From NCBI GenBank assembly GCA_027533385.1, contig JAPZUE010000004.1, forward strand, positions 372,001-436,000: a DNA stretch of 64,000 nucleotides. Reading direction: 5' to 3'. The DNA is from Rhizobium sp. GTDB taxonomy: Bacteria > Pseudomonadota > Alphaproteobacteria > Rhizobiales > Rhizobiaceae. The translations under genes and the position numbers were made by a program. Shown here in pieces: positions 40,974-49,026 of the stretch. The notes under the pieces are model-generated. The model saw only the letters and a list, made by a program, of their open reading frames with translations, did no database searches and had not been told where the DNA came from. Numbering within the stretch: the first letter of the stretch is position 1; the number at the start of each line of letters is the position of its first letter.

Positions 40974-42401
40974 TCAGCTTCGCCCGAATTCGTCCACCAG
41001 GCGGATGATATCGTCCTCGCCGAGATAGGAGCCAGTCTGGACCTCGATGACTTCAAGCCGGATCTTGCCCGGATTGGCGAGGCGATGGACTGAGCCCTGC
41101 GGGATGTAGATCGACTGGTTCTCGTGCAGCACGGTGACCGTGTCGTCGATCGTCACTTCCGCCGTTCCCCTGACGCAGACCCAGTGTTCGGCGCGGTGGT
41201 GATGCTTCTGCAGCGAGAGCTTCTTTTCCGGATGGACGAAGAGGCGCTTCACCTGGAAGCGGTCGCCGTTGAGGATCGAGGTATAGCCACCCCAGGGGCG
41301 CAGCGCCGTCGGGTGGTTTTCGGTGAGATGCGCCGTGTCCTTGTTGGCGGCGAGCAGCTTCACGAGGTTGCCGACATCCTGGGCCCGGTCGAGGCGGCCG
41401 ACATATACGGCATCTTCCGAGGCGACGACGGCAACACCTTCCATGCCCTGGACCGCGAGATGGGCGTTGCGCGACATGACGAGCGAATTGGTGGTGTCGG
41501 AGACGGTCGCATTGCCGCTGACGACATTGCCGTTCTCGTCACCGCCGGCAAGCTTCCAGATCGCATCCCAGCTGCCGAGATCCGACCAGGTGATCGGGGA
41601 GGGGACAACCGCTGCATTCGGCGTCTTTTCCATGACGGCATAGTCGATGGAGATGCTGGGGCTGCGGCCAAAGCTTGTCCCATCAAGTCGGGTAAAGTCG
41701 AGATCGCCCTTGGCACCCTCGACCGACTGTTCGACGGCGGCAAGCACTTCGGGGGCGAGCGCCTGAAGTTCTGCAATCATCTGGCCGGCGGAGAAGACGA
41801 ACATGCCGGAGTTCCAGGCATAATTACCGCTCGCCAGCATCTTTTCAGCGACGTCTGCCTTGGGCTTTTCGACGAAACGCGAGACCTTGTGCACACCATT
41901 GCCGAGGTCGTCGCCGATCTCGATATAGCCATAGCCGGTCGCGGGTTCGGTCGGCGTGATGCCGAAGGTGACGATCTTGCCGTTCCGGGCAGCCTGGGCA
42001 GCCTTTTCCACGCAGCCGCGGTAGATATCGTCGACGGTGATCTCGTGGTCGGAGGGCAGGATCTGGATCAGCGTGTCGCTACCATGGCGCTCACCGACGA
42101 TGACGGCTGCAGCAGCCACGGCGGCTGCCGTGTTGCGTGCCTCGGGCTCCAGAATGATGCCGTCGAGCGCGATACCGATCTCGCGGGCCTGTTCGGCGAC
42201 GAGGAACCGGAAATCCTCATTGGTCACGATGACAGGGGCTTCATAGATCGTCTTGTCGGAGACGCGGGCGAGCGTCTTCTGCAGCAAGGTTTCTTCGCCG
42301 AGGAAGCGGATGAACTGCTTCGCAGCGGCTGCGCGCGACAGCGGCCAAAGCCGCGTTCCCTTGCCGCCGGCCATGATGACCGGCACGATCTTGTTGCTCA
42401 T
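40974..42401 (-). CDS. Mannose-1-phosphate guanylyltransferase/mannose-6-phosphate isomerase
   Basis: A 475-residue bifunctional enzyme of the ManC/CpsB/XanB type that supplies GDP-mannose for polysaccharides. The N-terminal nucleotidyltransferase has IMAGGKGTRLWPLSR at residues 9-23 and SRFVEKP near 160. The C-terminal cupin isomerase domain (about 360-475) has LSLQKHHHRAEHWVCVRG, whose histidines bind metal. The ATG giving MSNKIVPV was chosen because it matches the family start; an upstream extension of 79 codons lacks support. No other exopolysaccharide genes are adjacent. Confidence 0.93.
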   Translation of the reverse strand: MSNKIVPVIMAGGKGTRLWPLSRAAAAKQFIRFLGEETLLQKTLARVSDKTIYEAPVIVTNEDFRFLVAEQAREIGIALDGIILEPEARNTAAAVAAAAVIVGERHGSDTLIQILPSDHEITVDDIYRGCVEKAAQAARNGKIVTFGITPTEPATGYGYIEIGDDLGNGVHKVSRFVEKPKADVAEKMLASGNYAWNSGMFVFSAGQMIAELQALAPEVLAAVEQSVEGAKGDLDFTRLDGTSFGRSPSISIDYAVMEKTPNAAVVPSPITWSDLGSWDAIWKLAGGDENGNVVSGNATVSDTTNSLVMSRNAHLAVQGMEGVAVVASEDAVYVGRLDRAQDVGNLVKLLAANKDTAHLTENHPTALRPWGGYTSILNGDRFQVKRLFVHPEKKLSLQKHHHRAEHWVCVRGTAEVTIDDTVTVLHENQSIYIPQGSVHRLANPGKIRLEVIEVQTGSYLGEDDIIRLVDEFGRS

Positions 42402-42640
42402 GTTTATCTGCCTTTCGATGTCTTGCCGGGGCGTTTCCGTCCCGGCCGAATTCGGTGCGACCGTGGTGCCGCATACGCTGTTGAACGCGGTTGCGGCGGT
42501 TTTGTTACATGTTTGGGCTGATGTTCCAAGCCCGTCGATGGAGGATGCGGGTTGAACATCGCGGATGCACTGTCCTTGCGACATCGCTATGCTGCCATCA
42601 CCCGCATGCCGGTTCGTCATAGTCAGAAGAGAGAGCATCC

Positions 42641-43342
42641 TTGTCCAAGATCCGCCCGCTGTTTTCCATTCCGACCGCCCCGCTCATTCCTGTTCTGGGC
42701 CTGCAGGAGGGCTTCCCGATCCATCGCATCTTCTGCGTCGGGCGAAACTACGCCGCCCATGCCGCCGAGCTTGGCAATACGGTCGACCGGGTTGCGCCCT
42801 TCTATTTCACCAAGCCGCCGACCGGTCTCGTCATCGAGGGCTGCACGATCGCCTATCCGCCGGGCACCGAGGATTATCATCACGAGATCGAACTTGTGAT
42901 TGCGATCGGCGCGCCGGCTTTTCGGGTGTCGACCGAAGAGGCGATGAAGTCCGTGTTCGGCTATGCCGTCGGGCTCGACATGACACGGCGTGATCTGCAG
43001 AACGCGATGAAGGAAAAGCAGCGTCCCTGGGATATCTCAAAGGCGTTTGAAGAGTCTGCCGTCATCGGCCCGATCACGCCTGCCTCCGAATTCGCGCCTG
43101 ACGCACAGCGCATCTCGCTCCTTGTCAACGGCAGCCTGCGCCAGGAGGGCCATCTCAACGAAATGGTCTGGACAGTGCCGGAGATGATCAGCCATCTGTC
43201 GCGCTATTATCACCTGACACCCGGCGACCTGATCTTCACCGGCACGCCCTCCGGCGTCGGCGCGCTGCAGCCGGGCGATCGCCTGGCGGGTGCTGTCGAG
43301 GGGCTCACGCCGATTGTGGTCACGATTGGCCCGGCGGCCTGA
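42641..43342 (+). CDS. Fumarylacetoacetate hydrolase family protein
   Basis: A 233-residue FAH-fold enzyme (fumarylpyruvate hydrolase or oxaloacetate decarboxylase type). The family landmarks are IFCVGRNYAAHAAELG, the metal-binding HHEIELVIAIG segment, DMTRRDLQ and the TGTPSGVGAL loop. It acts on 2-oxo acid intermediates and needs a divalent metal. The start is a TTG with GAGAGAG in front, consistent with the family N-terminus; no in-frame ATG exists nearby. The next gene begins one base after its stop. Confidence 0.88.
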   Translation: MSKIRPLFSIPTAPLIPVLGLQEGFPIHRIFCVGRNYAAHAAELGNTVDRVAPFYFTKPPTGLVIEGCTIAYPPGTEDYHHEIELVIAIGAPAFRVSTEEAMKSVFGYAVGLDMTRRDLQNAMKEKQRPWDISKAFEESAVIGPITPASEFAPDAQRISLLVNGSLRQEGHLNEMVWTVPEMISHLSRYYHLTPGDLIFTGTPSGVGALQPGDRLAGAVEGLTPIVVTIGPAA

Positions 43343-43343
43343 C

Positions 43344-43781
43344 GTGACGGCTGTTGGCGGGCGAAGAGAAGCAGAAGCCGGTCCGGCGCTGGTGCCGGGC
43401 CGCGACTGTGGAACCTGTTCGCTCTGCTGCATCCTTCCCGATATCGCCGAATTCGACAAACCGGCCAACCAGCCCTGTCGCCACTGTCTCGCCGGTGGTG
43501 GCTGTGACGCCTATGATGTCAGGCCCGCGACCTGTCGGGACTTCTTCTGTCTATGGCGCACGGATGCGACGCTCGGACCCGAATGGGAGCCGAGGGTGAG
43601 TGGCATGATGATGTATGCGCAGGGGCCGCAGCTGACGGTGCTGGTCGAGCCGGAGGCCGGCGCGATCTGGCGGGAGGCGGCTTATCTGGGCTGGCTTGAG
43701 GCCAAAGCGCGGGCGCTGAAGCCGCAGGGCGGCTATGTGGTCGTTTATGCAGGCGAGGATGTGGCGGTGGTGAAGGGGTGA
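43344..43781 (+). CDS. YkgJ-like cysteine-cluster protein
   Basis: A 145-residue protein with a cysteine-rich N-terminal half, including RDCGTCSLCC, PCRHCLAGGGC and RPATCRDFFC, in the pattern of the YkgJ/CxxCxxCC family, believed to bind zinc or an iron-sulphur cluster. The function is unknown. A GTG one base after the preceding stop is the best start; it would be translated by coupling to the FAH gene. Confidence 0.7.
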   Translation: MTAVGGRREAEAGPALVPGRDCGTCSLCCILPDIAEFDKPANQPCRHCLAGGGCDAYDVRPATCRDFFCLWRTDATLGPEWEPRVSGMMMYAQGPQLTVLVEPEAGAIWREAAYLGWLEAKARALKPQGGYVVVYAGEDVAVVKG

Positions 43782-43785
43782 GGTC

Positions 43786-44037
43786 TCAGAGACCCACCGC
43801 CTTTTTCAGGATGTCGTCGATCCGCTTCTGCCAGCCTGGGCCTGTTGCCCGGAAGTGATCAACGACCTCGGGCGAGAGGCGGATCGAGACGGGGATCTTT
43901 GTCGGCGCCTTCTGAGTGCCGCGTGTTTTCGGAAAGAAAGCGCGCAATTCCTCTGGCAGTTTCGATCCCGGTCGGGCGCGGGCGAAATCCGATGCCGTCC
44001 ATTCGGGGTTGGTTTTATCATCCAATTTATTGGGCAT
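43786..44037 (-). CDS. BrnA-like antitoxin (no intact BrnT seen)
   Basis: An 83-residue protein ending PTKIPVSIRLSPEVVDHFRATG then GWQKRIDDILKKAV, the ribbon-helix-helix C-terminal module of BrnA antitoxins, with a basic N-terminal half. BrnA normally follows the toxin gene brnT. Here the upstream space to the next gene is only about 30 bases and no intact BrnT is visible, so the antitoxin appears orphaned. Start is the ATG (MPNKLDD); a TTG lies two codons further out. Confidence 0.75.
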   Translation of the reverse strand: MPNKLDDKTNPEWTASDFARARPGSKLPEELRAFFPKTRGTQKAPTKIPVSIRLSPEVVDHFRATGPGWQKRIDDILKKAVGL

Positions 44038-44068
44038 TCCCAATCAACCCTTTCCAGTGTGCGTGCGC

Positions 44069-44665
44069 CTAACCGATCTCTTCGCCAGCGAGTTTTGCTC
44101 CTTCCTCGCGATCGCGAAGGTTTATGTGGATGAGATACAGAAAGGTCAGGCATTGTTGAAGGATTACAAAGCGAAGCATACCGGGATCTACAGTGAAGTT
44201 CTCCGTCAACTCATCTTCGTCAAACTGGTTGATGTAGGAGAGGATTTTCAAGACACGCCTCTTGTCGCTTCGCTCCCCTACCACTTCCATCAAGCTGCGT
44301 GAGACAGACCTGATGTCGTGCGCGAATGTATTTCGGATCGTCCTAACCGCCTCCACGAAATCGATGTGCTCGCGAGGAACTCCCGTCATCGTCAAAAGAC
44401 GTATTATCGACGCTCGGCCCTGATAGCTGAGAGCCGAAACGAATGAAGAGATTTCCTCCTCGCTTGCTGGTTCGATGCCATCTAGTGCGAGGTTCCGTGA
44501 GATAATGTCCCGACAGGCCGTCTCGTTCAGCGCGTCTATCTGGATAATGAACGCCCAATCGGAGCGCTCGTTGAAAAGAGAAATTATAAGATCTCGGCCA
44601 ACGCCGATGGGACCGCAATATCTATCTGCAATTTCAATTAGTGCATCGAACGCGGTATCTGCCAT
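44069..44665 (-). CDS. Uncharacterised HEPN-like protein
   Basis: A 198-residue, largely helical protein that I cannot place in a named family. Residues 111-116 read RNTFAH inside VRTIRNTFAHDIR, matching the RX4-6H motif of HEPN ribonuclease domains, and the flanking residues are helical and hydrophobic as in that fold. Base composition is more AT-rich than the housekeeping genes around. It lies immediately upstream of the BrnA-like antitoxin gene and next to a tRNA gene, a typical place for accessory defence or toxin modules. A toxin or abortive-infection role is an inference. Confidence 0.5.
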   Translation of the reverse strand: MADTAFDALIEIADRYCGPIGVGRDLIISLFNERSDWAFIIQIDALNETACRDIISRNLALDGIEPASEEEISSFVSALSYQGRASIIRLLTMTGVPREHIDFVEAVRTIRNTFAHDIRSVSRSLMEVVGERSDKRRVLKILSYINQFDEDELTENFTVDPGMLRFVILQQCLTFLYLIHINLRDREEGAKLAGEEIG

Positions 44666-44824
44666 TGCGGTGACGCGGTCCTCGATTGCCCTCAGGCAAT
44701 CATACTACATGGAAATCAAAGTCGCGACTTCTTCCAATCTTGGCCCGATGCCCAAGGAGTGGCTGTCAGCGAGAAAATGCAAATTGATTCGCGTATCAAG
44801 ATAGAGCGAAAACCAGAAACCAAA

Positions 44825-44852
44825 AAGGGCTCGCCGTTTCCGGCAAGCCCTT
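44825..44852 (-). terminator. Terminator of tRNA-Val
   Basis: Minus-strand 12-bp stem with one mismatch, AAGGGCTTGCCG/CGGCGAGCCCTT, GAAA loop, followed by further T residues; 13 bases beyond the tRNA 3' end. Confidence 0.88.
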
Positions 44853-44865
44853 GAAAGAATTCGAA

Positions 44866-44940
<75 letters not shown>

Positions 44941-44954
44941 ATCCGATGAGCGGC

Positions 44955-44984
44955 TTAAGACCACAAAACCGCTTCGCCCGTCAA
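44955..44984 (-). promoter_or_regulatory. Probable promoter of tRNA-Val
   Basis: Minus-strand TTGACG (44984-44979), 18-base spacer, TCTTAA (44960-44955), followed by the tRNA about 15 bases further on. The -35 element is strong, the -10 element only fair. Confidence 0.5.
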
Positions 44985-45035
44985 TAGGCATTTTGCAGTT
45001 TTATGAAGAGATTTTTCCGATCCCTCGGCCAAGCC

Positions 45036-45398
45036 TTATGCGGCAAGGAGTTTGTTCACTTCGTCGACGAGATCGCGAAGGTGGAAAGGCTTGGAGAGGA
45101 CCTTGGCGTCCTTCGGAGCCTTCGAATCGGCGTTCAGCGCGACGGCGGCAAAGCCGGTGATGAACATGACCTTGAGGTCCGGATCGAGTTCCGTGGCGCG
45201 GCGCGCCAACTCGATGCCGTCCATTTCCGGCATCACGATGTCGGTCAGGAGAAGGGAGAAGGGCTCTTCGCGCAGACGGTCATAGGCTGAGGCGCCGTTG
45301 TCGAAGGAGGATACTTTATACCCCGCCTTTTCCAGCGCCTTCACCAGGAACCGGCGCATGTCGTTGTCATCTTCGGCGAGAAGGATTTTCTGAGTCAT
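45036..45398 (-). CDS. cpdR: CpdR single-domain response regulator
   Basis: A 120-residue stand-alone receiver domain: acidic pair D10-D11, phosphoacceptor D53, T81 and K103. The sequence from MTQKILLAEDDNDMRRFLVKALE to the end VDEVNKLLAA closely follows rhizobial CpdR. In Caulobacter unphosphorylated CpdR recruits substrates to ClpXP and phosphorylation via CckA-ChpT turns this off; the two-alanine end matters for its own degradation. The ATG at MTQK was preferred over an upstream ATG that would add 16 residues. Confidence 0.93.
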   Translation of the reverse strand: MTQKILLAEDDNDMRRFLVKALEKAGYKVSSFDNGASAYDRLREEPFSLLLTDIVMPEMDGIELARRATELDPDLKVMFITGFAAVALNADSKAPKDAKVLSKPFHLRDLVDEVNKLLAA

Positions 45399-45596
45399 TT
45401 GGGGACCGCTGTACTCGATTGCATAGGGAAGCTCGCAGCCGCTCACTTTAGGTTGGGCTCAGTAAAGAACCGGTGAACAACGAAAAAGTGAGCCTGCTCC
45501 GCCATTTCCGGGAGTATGGACTTTGCACCGGTCGACTGGCAACATGGCGAACACAACAAGTTTGTGACTTGGTAAAGAAGAGGGCCGGGGAAGCGG

Positions 45597-46472
45597 ATGA
45601 CCAACGAATTCGACCTGTTCGAGGTTCGAGAGCCCGCGACCCAGACCATTCCCTTTGTCTACAATTCCCCACATAGCGGTCGTCGATATCCTTCGGCCTT
45701 CCTCGATGAGTCGCGACTCGACGATATCTCGATTCGCCGATCGGAAGATCACTATGTCGACGAGCTGTTTTCGGCCGCACCCGATTACGGTGCGCCGCTC
45801 CTGGTTGCGCATTTCCCGCGCGCCTATGTCGACGTCAATCGGGAGCCCTATGAGCTCGATCCCCGGATGTTCTCCGATCCGCTGCCGCCGTTTGCCAACA
45901 GCAATTCGGCGCGCGTCGCCGGCGGGCTGGGGACAATCCCGCGCATTGTTGCCGAGAACATGGAAATCTATGAACGGCGCATGCCGCTTGCGGTTGCCAT
46001 GGAGCGGATCGAAAGCTGCTACAAGCCCTATCACGCCTGCCTAAGACGGCTGATCGCGCGGACGCATGCCATGTTCGGCTTCGGCGTGCTGATCGATTGC
46101 CATTCGATGCCGGGCAATATCCGGGTTGCCGGCAGCGGCCTGAAGCCCGACTTCATCGTCGGCGACCGTTACGGCACGAGTGCATCCGCCGAGCTCAGCC
46201 AGGCGGCCCTGCAGTTTCTCGAGGATCTCGGCTTCACGGCCGTGCGCAACAAGCCCTATGCCGGCGGCTTCATCACCGAGCATTATGGTCGTCCGGCGCG
46301 GGGGCTGCATGCCCTGCAGATCGAGATCAACAGGTCGCTCTACATCGATGAAACAACGCTGGAAAAGCGATCCGATTTCCATGCGCTGGCCGGTTCCATC
46401 GCTGTGTTCATGGAACAGATGGCTGACTATGTGGCCGATTATGCCGGCGATCGTGCGCTGGCCGCCGAGTAA
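45597..46472 (+). CDS. N-formylglutamate amidohydrolase family protein
   Basis: A 291-residue enzyme of the HutG/N-formylglutamate deformylase type, which releases formate from N-formylglutamate at the end of one histidine degradation route. The metal-binding starting motif VYNSPHSGRRYP is at residues 19-30, with DCHSMPG near 166 and ITEHYGRP near 224. No hut genes are adjacent, so the true substrate may differ. It is divergent from cpdR, with about 200 bases of promoter region between. Confidence 0.87.
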   Translation: MTNEFDLFEVREPATQTIPFVYNSPHSGRRYPSAFLDESRLDDISIRRSEDHYVDELFSAAPDYGAPLLVAHFPRAYVDVNREPYELDPRMFSDPLPPFANSNSARVAGGLGTIPRIVAENMEIYERRMPLAVAMERIESCYKPYHACLRRLIARTHAMFGFGVLIDCHSMPGNIRVAGSGLKPDFIVGDRYGTSASAELSQAALQFLEDLGFTAVRNKPYAGGFITEHYGRPARGLHALQIEINRSLYIDETTLEKRSDFHALAGSIAVFMEQMADYVADYAGDRALAAE

Positions 46473-46518
46473 TCTTCCCAGCAGACCCATCTCGACTTGA
46501 TGTCCGCCGTGTGCGGGC

Positions 46519-46600
46519 AAAAAAAACCGCGCTCTTGGCGCGGCTAAGTCTAGGGAGGAAACACCCAAGGAGGGTATTTACAGTCAGAAGACTGTAAATC
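46519..46600 (-). ncRNA. Probable trans-acting small RNA with two anti-Shine-Dalgarno motifs
   Basis: On the minus strand a compact RNA gene of about 82 nt can be read complete. Stem-loop 1 is a perfect 9-bp stem TTTACAGTC/GACTGTAAA with a TTCT loop (46577-46598). Stem-loop 2 is ACCC-TCCTT-GGGT (46563-46575), exposing an anti-Shine-Dalgarno loop. A single-stranded stretch holds a second one, TTCCTCCC (46553-46560). Stem-loop 3, CCGCGC-CAAGA-GCGCGG, is followed by eight T residues (46519-46543). A good sigma-70 promoter lies immediately upstream. The layout resembles the alphaproteobacterial trans-sRNAs with CCUCC motifs (for example the alpha-r14/NfeR1 group); family membership is inferred. 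Confidence 0.75.
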
Positions 46601-46604
46601 GGAC

Positions 46605-46633
46605 GTTACATGCTGCATCGCACCATTGTCAAG
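46605..46633 (-). promoter_or_regulatory. Sigma-70 promoter of the small RNA
   Basis: Minus-strand CTTGACA (46633-46627), a 16-base spacer, and TGTAAC (46610-46605). CTTGAC is the rhizobial -35 consensus. The predicted start, 5-7 bases downstream, falls at the foot of the first stem-loop. Confidence 0.65.
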
Positions 46634-46949
46634 CGGCGTTTTGGTGCATTTTTGAGCAAGGCCAAAATTTACGCAATTCTGCGTTTGGCAGGGCTCCGAA
46701 CCTTCCACGGTGGCGTGTCTTCAGTTCTCCGGTTTTCTTTCGTCGCGACTGGCTTTAGAACCGTTCCAGCCAAGCCAAAGGGCCGGGCATCTTTCCGCCA
46801 GGATCAGCGGCGATCGTCTCGCCCATACCTTTCGGTATGCGCAGCGCCGATCGTCGCTGCCCTGACGAAAACCTGCTCCGGCAGAACTGCTTCCATTTAG
46901 AAATGAACGGCTCTAAGACGGACGCACCCTCCAGACGACGGATTTTCTC
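46605..46949. other. Intergenic region between the sRNA and the HisN-type gene
   Basis: No convincing coding frame. It contains a perfect short palindrome CATACC-TTTC-GGTATG (46824-46839), flanked by two near-identical 13-base direct repeats, CAGCGGCGATCGT (46805) and CAGCGCCGATCGT (46842). These could be regulatory sites for the downstream phosphatase gene; no terminator run follows them. Confidence 0.4.
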
Positions 46950-47726
46950 ATGCGCCCTGATCGTGATTTCTTCTTCCGCCTTGCCGATGCCGCCAAGGCC
47001 GAGACGCTTCCCCGCTTTCGCTCCGGCCTGTCCGTCGTCAACAAGGAAAAGGCCGGCTTCGACCCGGTCACCGAAGGCGATCAGGCGGCCGAGATCGCCA
47101 TCCGACAGCTGATCGAAGCGGAGTTCCCGACGCATGGCATTCTCGGCGAAGAGCATGAAAACATCCGCATGGACAGCGATCAGCTCTGGGTCATCGATCC
47201 GATCGATGGCACGCGCGCCTTCATCTCCGGCGTTCCCGTCTGGGGCACGCTGATCGGCTTTCAGGAAAAGGGCCGCTCGGTCATGGGCCTGATGGAGCAG
47301 CCTTTCACCGGTGAGCGTTATTACGCCGATGGCGAGCGCTCCTGGTATTTCGGCCCCGATGGCGAACGGCAGAACGAGGTCCGCGACTGCGGCAGCCTCG
47401 AAAACGCGATCCTCTTCACCACCTCGCCGCATCTCTTCAAGGACTGGGAAGTCGAGCGCTTCCAGGCGGTGCAGGACAAGGTGAAGCTGTTCCGCTACGG
47501 CGTCGACTGCTATGCCTATTGCCTGCTGGCGGCTGGCCATGTCGACCTGGTCATCGAGACGGTGCTCAAGCCCTATGATGTCGGCGCGCTGATCCCGATC
47601 ATCGAACAGGCCGGTGGTGTGATCACCACCTGGGACGGTGGTCGTCCGGAAGCCGGCGGTTCGATCATCGCGGCGGGTTCCAGGGCTGTGCATGCCGAGG
47701 CCATGGAGATGCTGAAGCGAGGCTGA
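46950..47726 (+). CDS. Inositol monophosphatase family protein, HisN-type histidinol-phosphatase
   Basis: A 258-residue member of the lithium-sensitive phosphatase superfamily. Metal-binding motifs are HGILGEEHE (E68 region), WVIDPIDGTRAF and, at the C-terminal side, YDVGALIPIIEQAGG. The HGILGEE spacing and the RAF after DPIDGT fit the HisN branch, which dephosphorylates histidinol phosphate in bacteria lacking HisB/HisJ phosphatases. The exact substrate should be held open. It stands alone on the plus strand, 9 bases from the convergent hydrolase gene. Confidence 0.82.
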   Translation: MRPDRDFFFRLADAAKAETLPRFRSGLSVVNKEKAGFDPVTEGDQAAEIAIRQLIEAEFPTHGILGEEHENIRMDSDQLWVIDPIDGTRAFISGVPVWGTLIGFQEKGRSVMGLMEQPFTGERYYADGERSWYFGPDGERQNEVRDCGSLENAILFTTSPHLFKDWEVERFQAVQDKVKLFRYGVDCYAYCLLAAGHVDLVIETVLKPYDVGALIPIIEQAGGVITTWDGGRPEAGGSIIAAGSRAVHAEAMEMLKRG

Positions 47727-47735
47727 GAGCGGTCG

Positions 47736-48725
47736 TTACGCTTCCAGTGTCGGTGCGTTCGTCTCGGCCATGGGATCGGTCTCTTCCGGTTCGCCGTCCG
47801 GGATGAAGGCGAAGAGGGCTGCGAGTGCCTGCTTGCGATAGCGGTCCTGCTCCTGGAATATCTCATGGCGTGCACCCGGGACCGGTACCAGCTGTCCGGC
47901 ACGGAAATACTGGGCGAGCGATTCCTGATAGTGAAACGGCACGATCGGATCGTTGCCAGGCGCGATAATGACCGTCGGCACCGTGATCGAGGCAAGATGC
48001 CCGGGACGTCGGATGGCGTCGATGGCCTTCTGGCTTTCGTAGATCCAGCGCGCGGTGGGCGGTCCCAGCGCCAGGTCCGGATGATCCATGAGGATGCGCT
48101 GATTGCGGGCAAAGCGCAGCGCGTCCGATGTCAGCGGATTGCCCTCGAAGGGTTTCAGCGGTTCATCCTTGTTGAGTGTGACGCGGCCAAAGCCGGTAAA
48201 GTTTGCCAGCATGGAGAGCCGGCGGATGTTTTCAGGCGATGTTCTCTGCCCTCCGAGCCCGACAAAAGGTGCGGCCAGAACCATGCGCTCGATTCGATTG
48301 GCAAGGCGCGGTGCTGCCTTCAGAGCGATCAGGCCGCCGGTCGAATGGGCGACCAGGAAAAAGGGCAGGCGCGTATCCGGCAGGACGATCTGCTCGAGGA
48401 AGATTTCGAGGTCGCGGATATAATCGTCGAACCGGGCGACATAGCCCGGGCGGGGATCCTTCAACAGTCGTTCGGAGCCGCCCTGGCCGCGGAAGTCGTA
48501 GGTCGCAACCCAGAAACCGCGCTCGTTCAGCTCGCGGATTGTTTCAAAATACTTCTCGATCGTCTCATTGCGGCCGTGGAGCAGAACGATCGTGCCCAGT
48601 GTCTTCGGTGCGTGCGACCGGAAGACTGCATAGCGGAGCCGCACGCCGCGATGGCCCTCGAAAAATCCGACCAAGGGTGTGCCGGGGATCGGGTTGCCTG
48701 GGGTCGCGTGAAGAATGGCATCCAT
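47736..48725 (-). CDS. Alpha/beta hydrolase, lysophospholipase (PldB) like
   Basis: A 329-residue serine hydrolase. The oxyanion segment IVLLHGRNETIEKYFETI is near residue 45, the nucleophile elbow is VAHSTGG, and TVIIAPGNDPIVPFHYQE and PGARHEIFQEQDRYR carry the acid and histidine. This matches the PldB/monoacylglycerol lipase group acting on lysophospholipids or monoglycerides at the membrane. The ATG giving MDAILHATPGNPIPG was chosen; further upstream codons run through a terminator hairpin and are not family-like. Confidence 0.87.
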   Translation of the reverse strand: MDAILHATPGNPIPGTPLVGFFEGHRGVRLRYAVFRSHAPKTLGTIVLLHGRNETIEKYFETIRELNERGFWVATYDFRGQGGSERLLKDPRPGYVARFDDYIRDLEIFLEQIVLPDTRLPFFLVAHSTGGLIALKAAPRLANRIERMVLAAPFVGLGGQRTSPENIRRLSMLANFTGFGRVTLNKDEPLKPFEGNPLTSDALRFARNQRILMDHPDLALGPPTARWIYESQKAIDAIRRPGHLASITVPTVIIAPGNDPIVPFHYQESLAQYFRAGQLVPVPGARHEIFQEQDRYRKQALAALFAFIPDGEPEETDPMAETNAPTLEA

Positions 48726-48796
48726 GCCTGCAACTGCCTGTCGGTTGAAAGCGCATCGGGTTTCTCCGGGATAGGATGCAGGCCCGGCGGAAGTCA

Positions 48797-48838
48797 AAGA
48801 AAAAAGCCGGAACCGCAAACGGAGAGCTGCGGTTCCGG
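48797..48838 (-). terminator. Orphan rho-independent terminator, minus strand
   Basis: Perfect 12-bp stem GCCGGAACCGCA/TGCGGTTCCGGC with a 10-nt loop; only on the minus strand does a T-run follow (TTTTTTCTTT). No recognised minus-strand gene ends here: the next one upstream, doxX, is nearly 800 bases away and separated by the plus-strand hsp20. This implies a short unannotated transcript. Confidence 0.8.
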
Positions 48839-48990
48839 CGAAGTCCGGCCGAAGTGGAAGGGACGATATCTCCGGCCCGGTCGGTCGAGACAACCGATGC
48901 GATGAACCCTAGCGAGGGCCGGTTGAATACGGCTTGAACCGGGCGTTCACCGACAGTTCATCGCGCCAGTCTGGCCGGGATTGGGATGAT

Positions 48991-49019
48991 CTTGAATTCG
49001 CGAAAAGCATTTCCCACAT
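48991..49019 (+). promoter_or_regulatory. RpoH (sigma-32) heat-shock promoter of hsp20
   Basis: CTTGAAT at 48991-48997, a 15-base spacer, and CCCACAT at 49013-49019, an almost ideal match to the sigma-32 consensus CTTGAAA-N11-16-CCCATNT. The predicted transcript starts just before the first thermometer hairpin. Confidence 0.8.
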
Positions 49020-49026
49020 CGGGTAT

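Noticed and set aside
44038..44110. Possible BrnT remnant (ARTLERVDWE) just upstream of the BrnA-like gene
   Set aside because: Only about ten residues resemble a BrnT C-terminus and the match is weak; kept as a hint, not as a feature.
46610..46900. Open frame of 96 codons on the plus strand after the N-formylglutamate amidohydrolase gene
   Set aside because: Its start overlaps the -10 region of the sRNA promoter, it has no RBS, and the product looks like random basic sequence.
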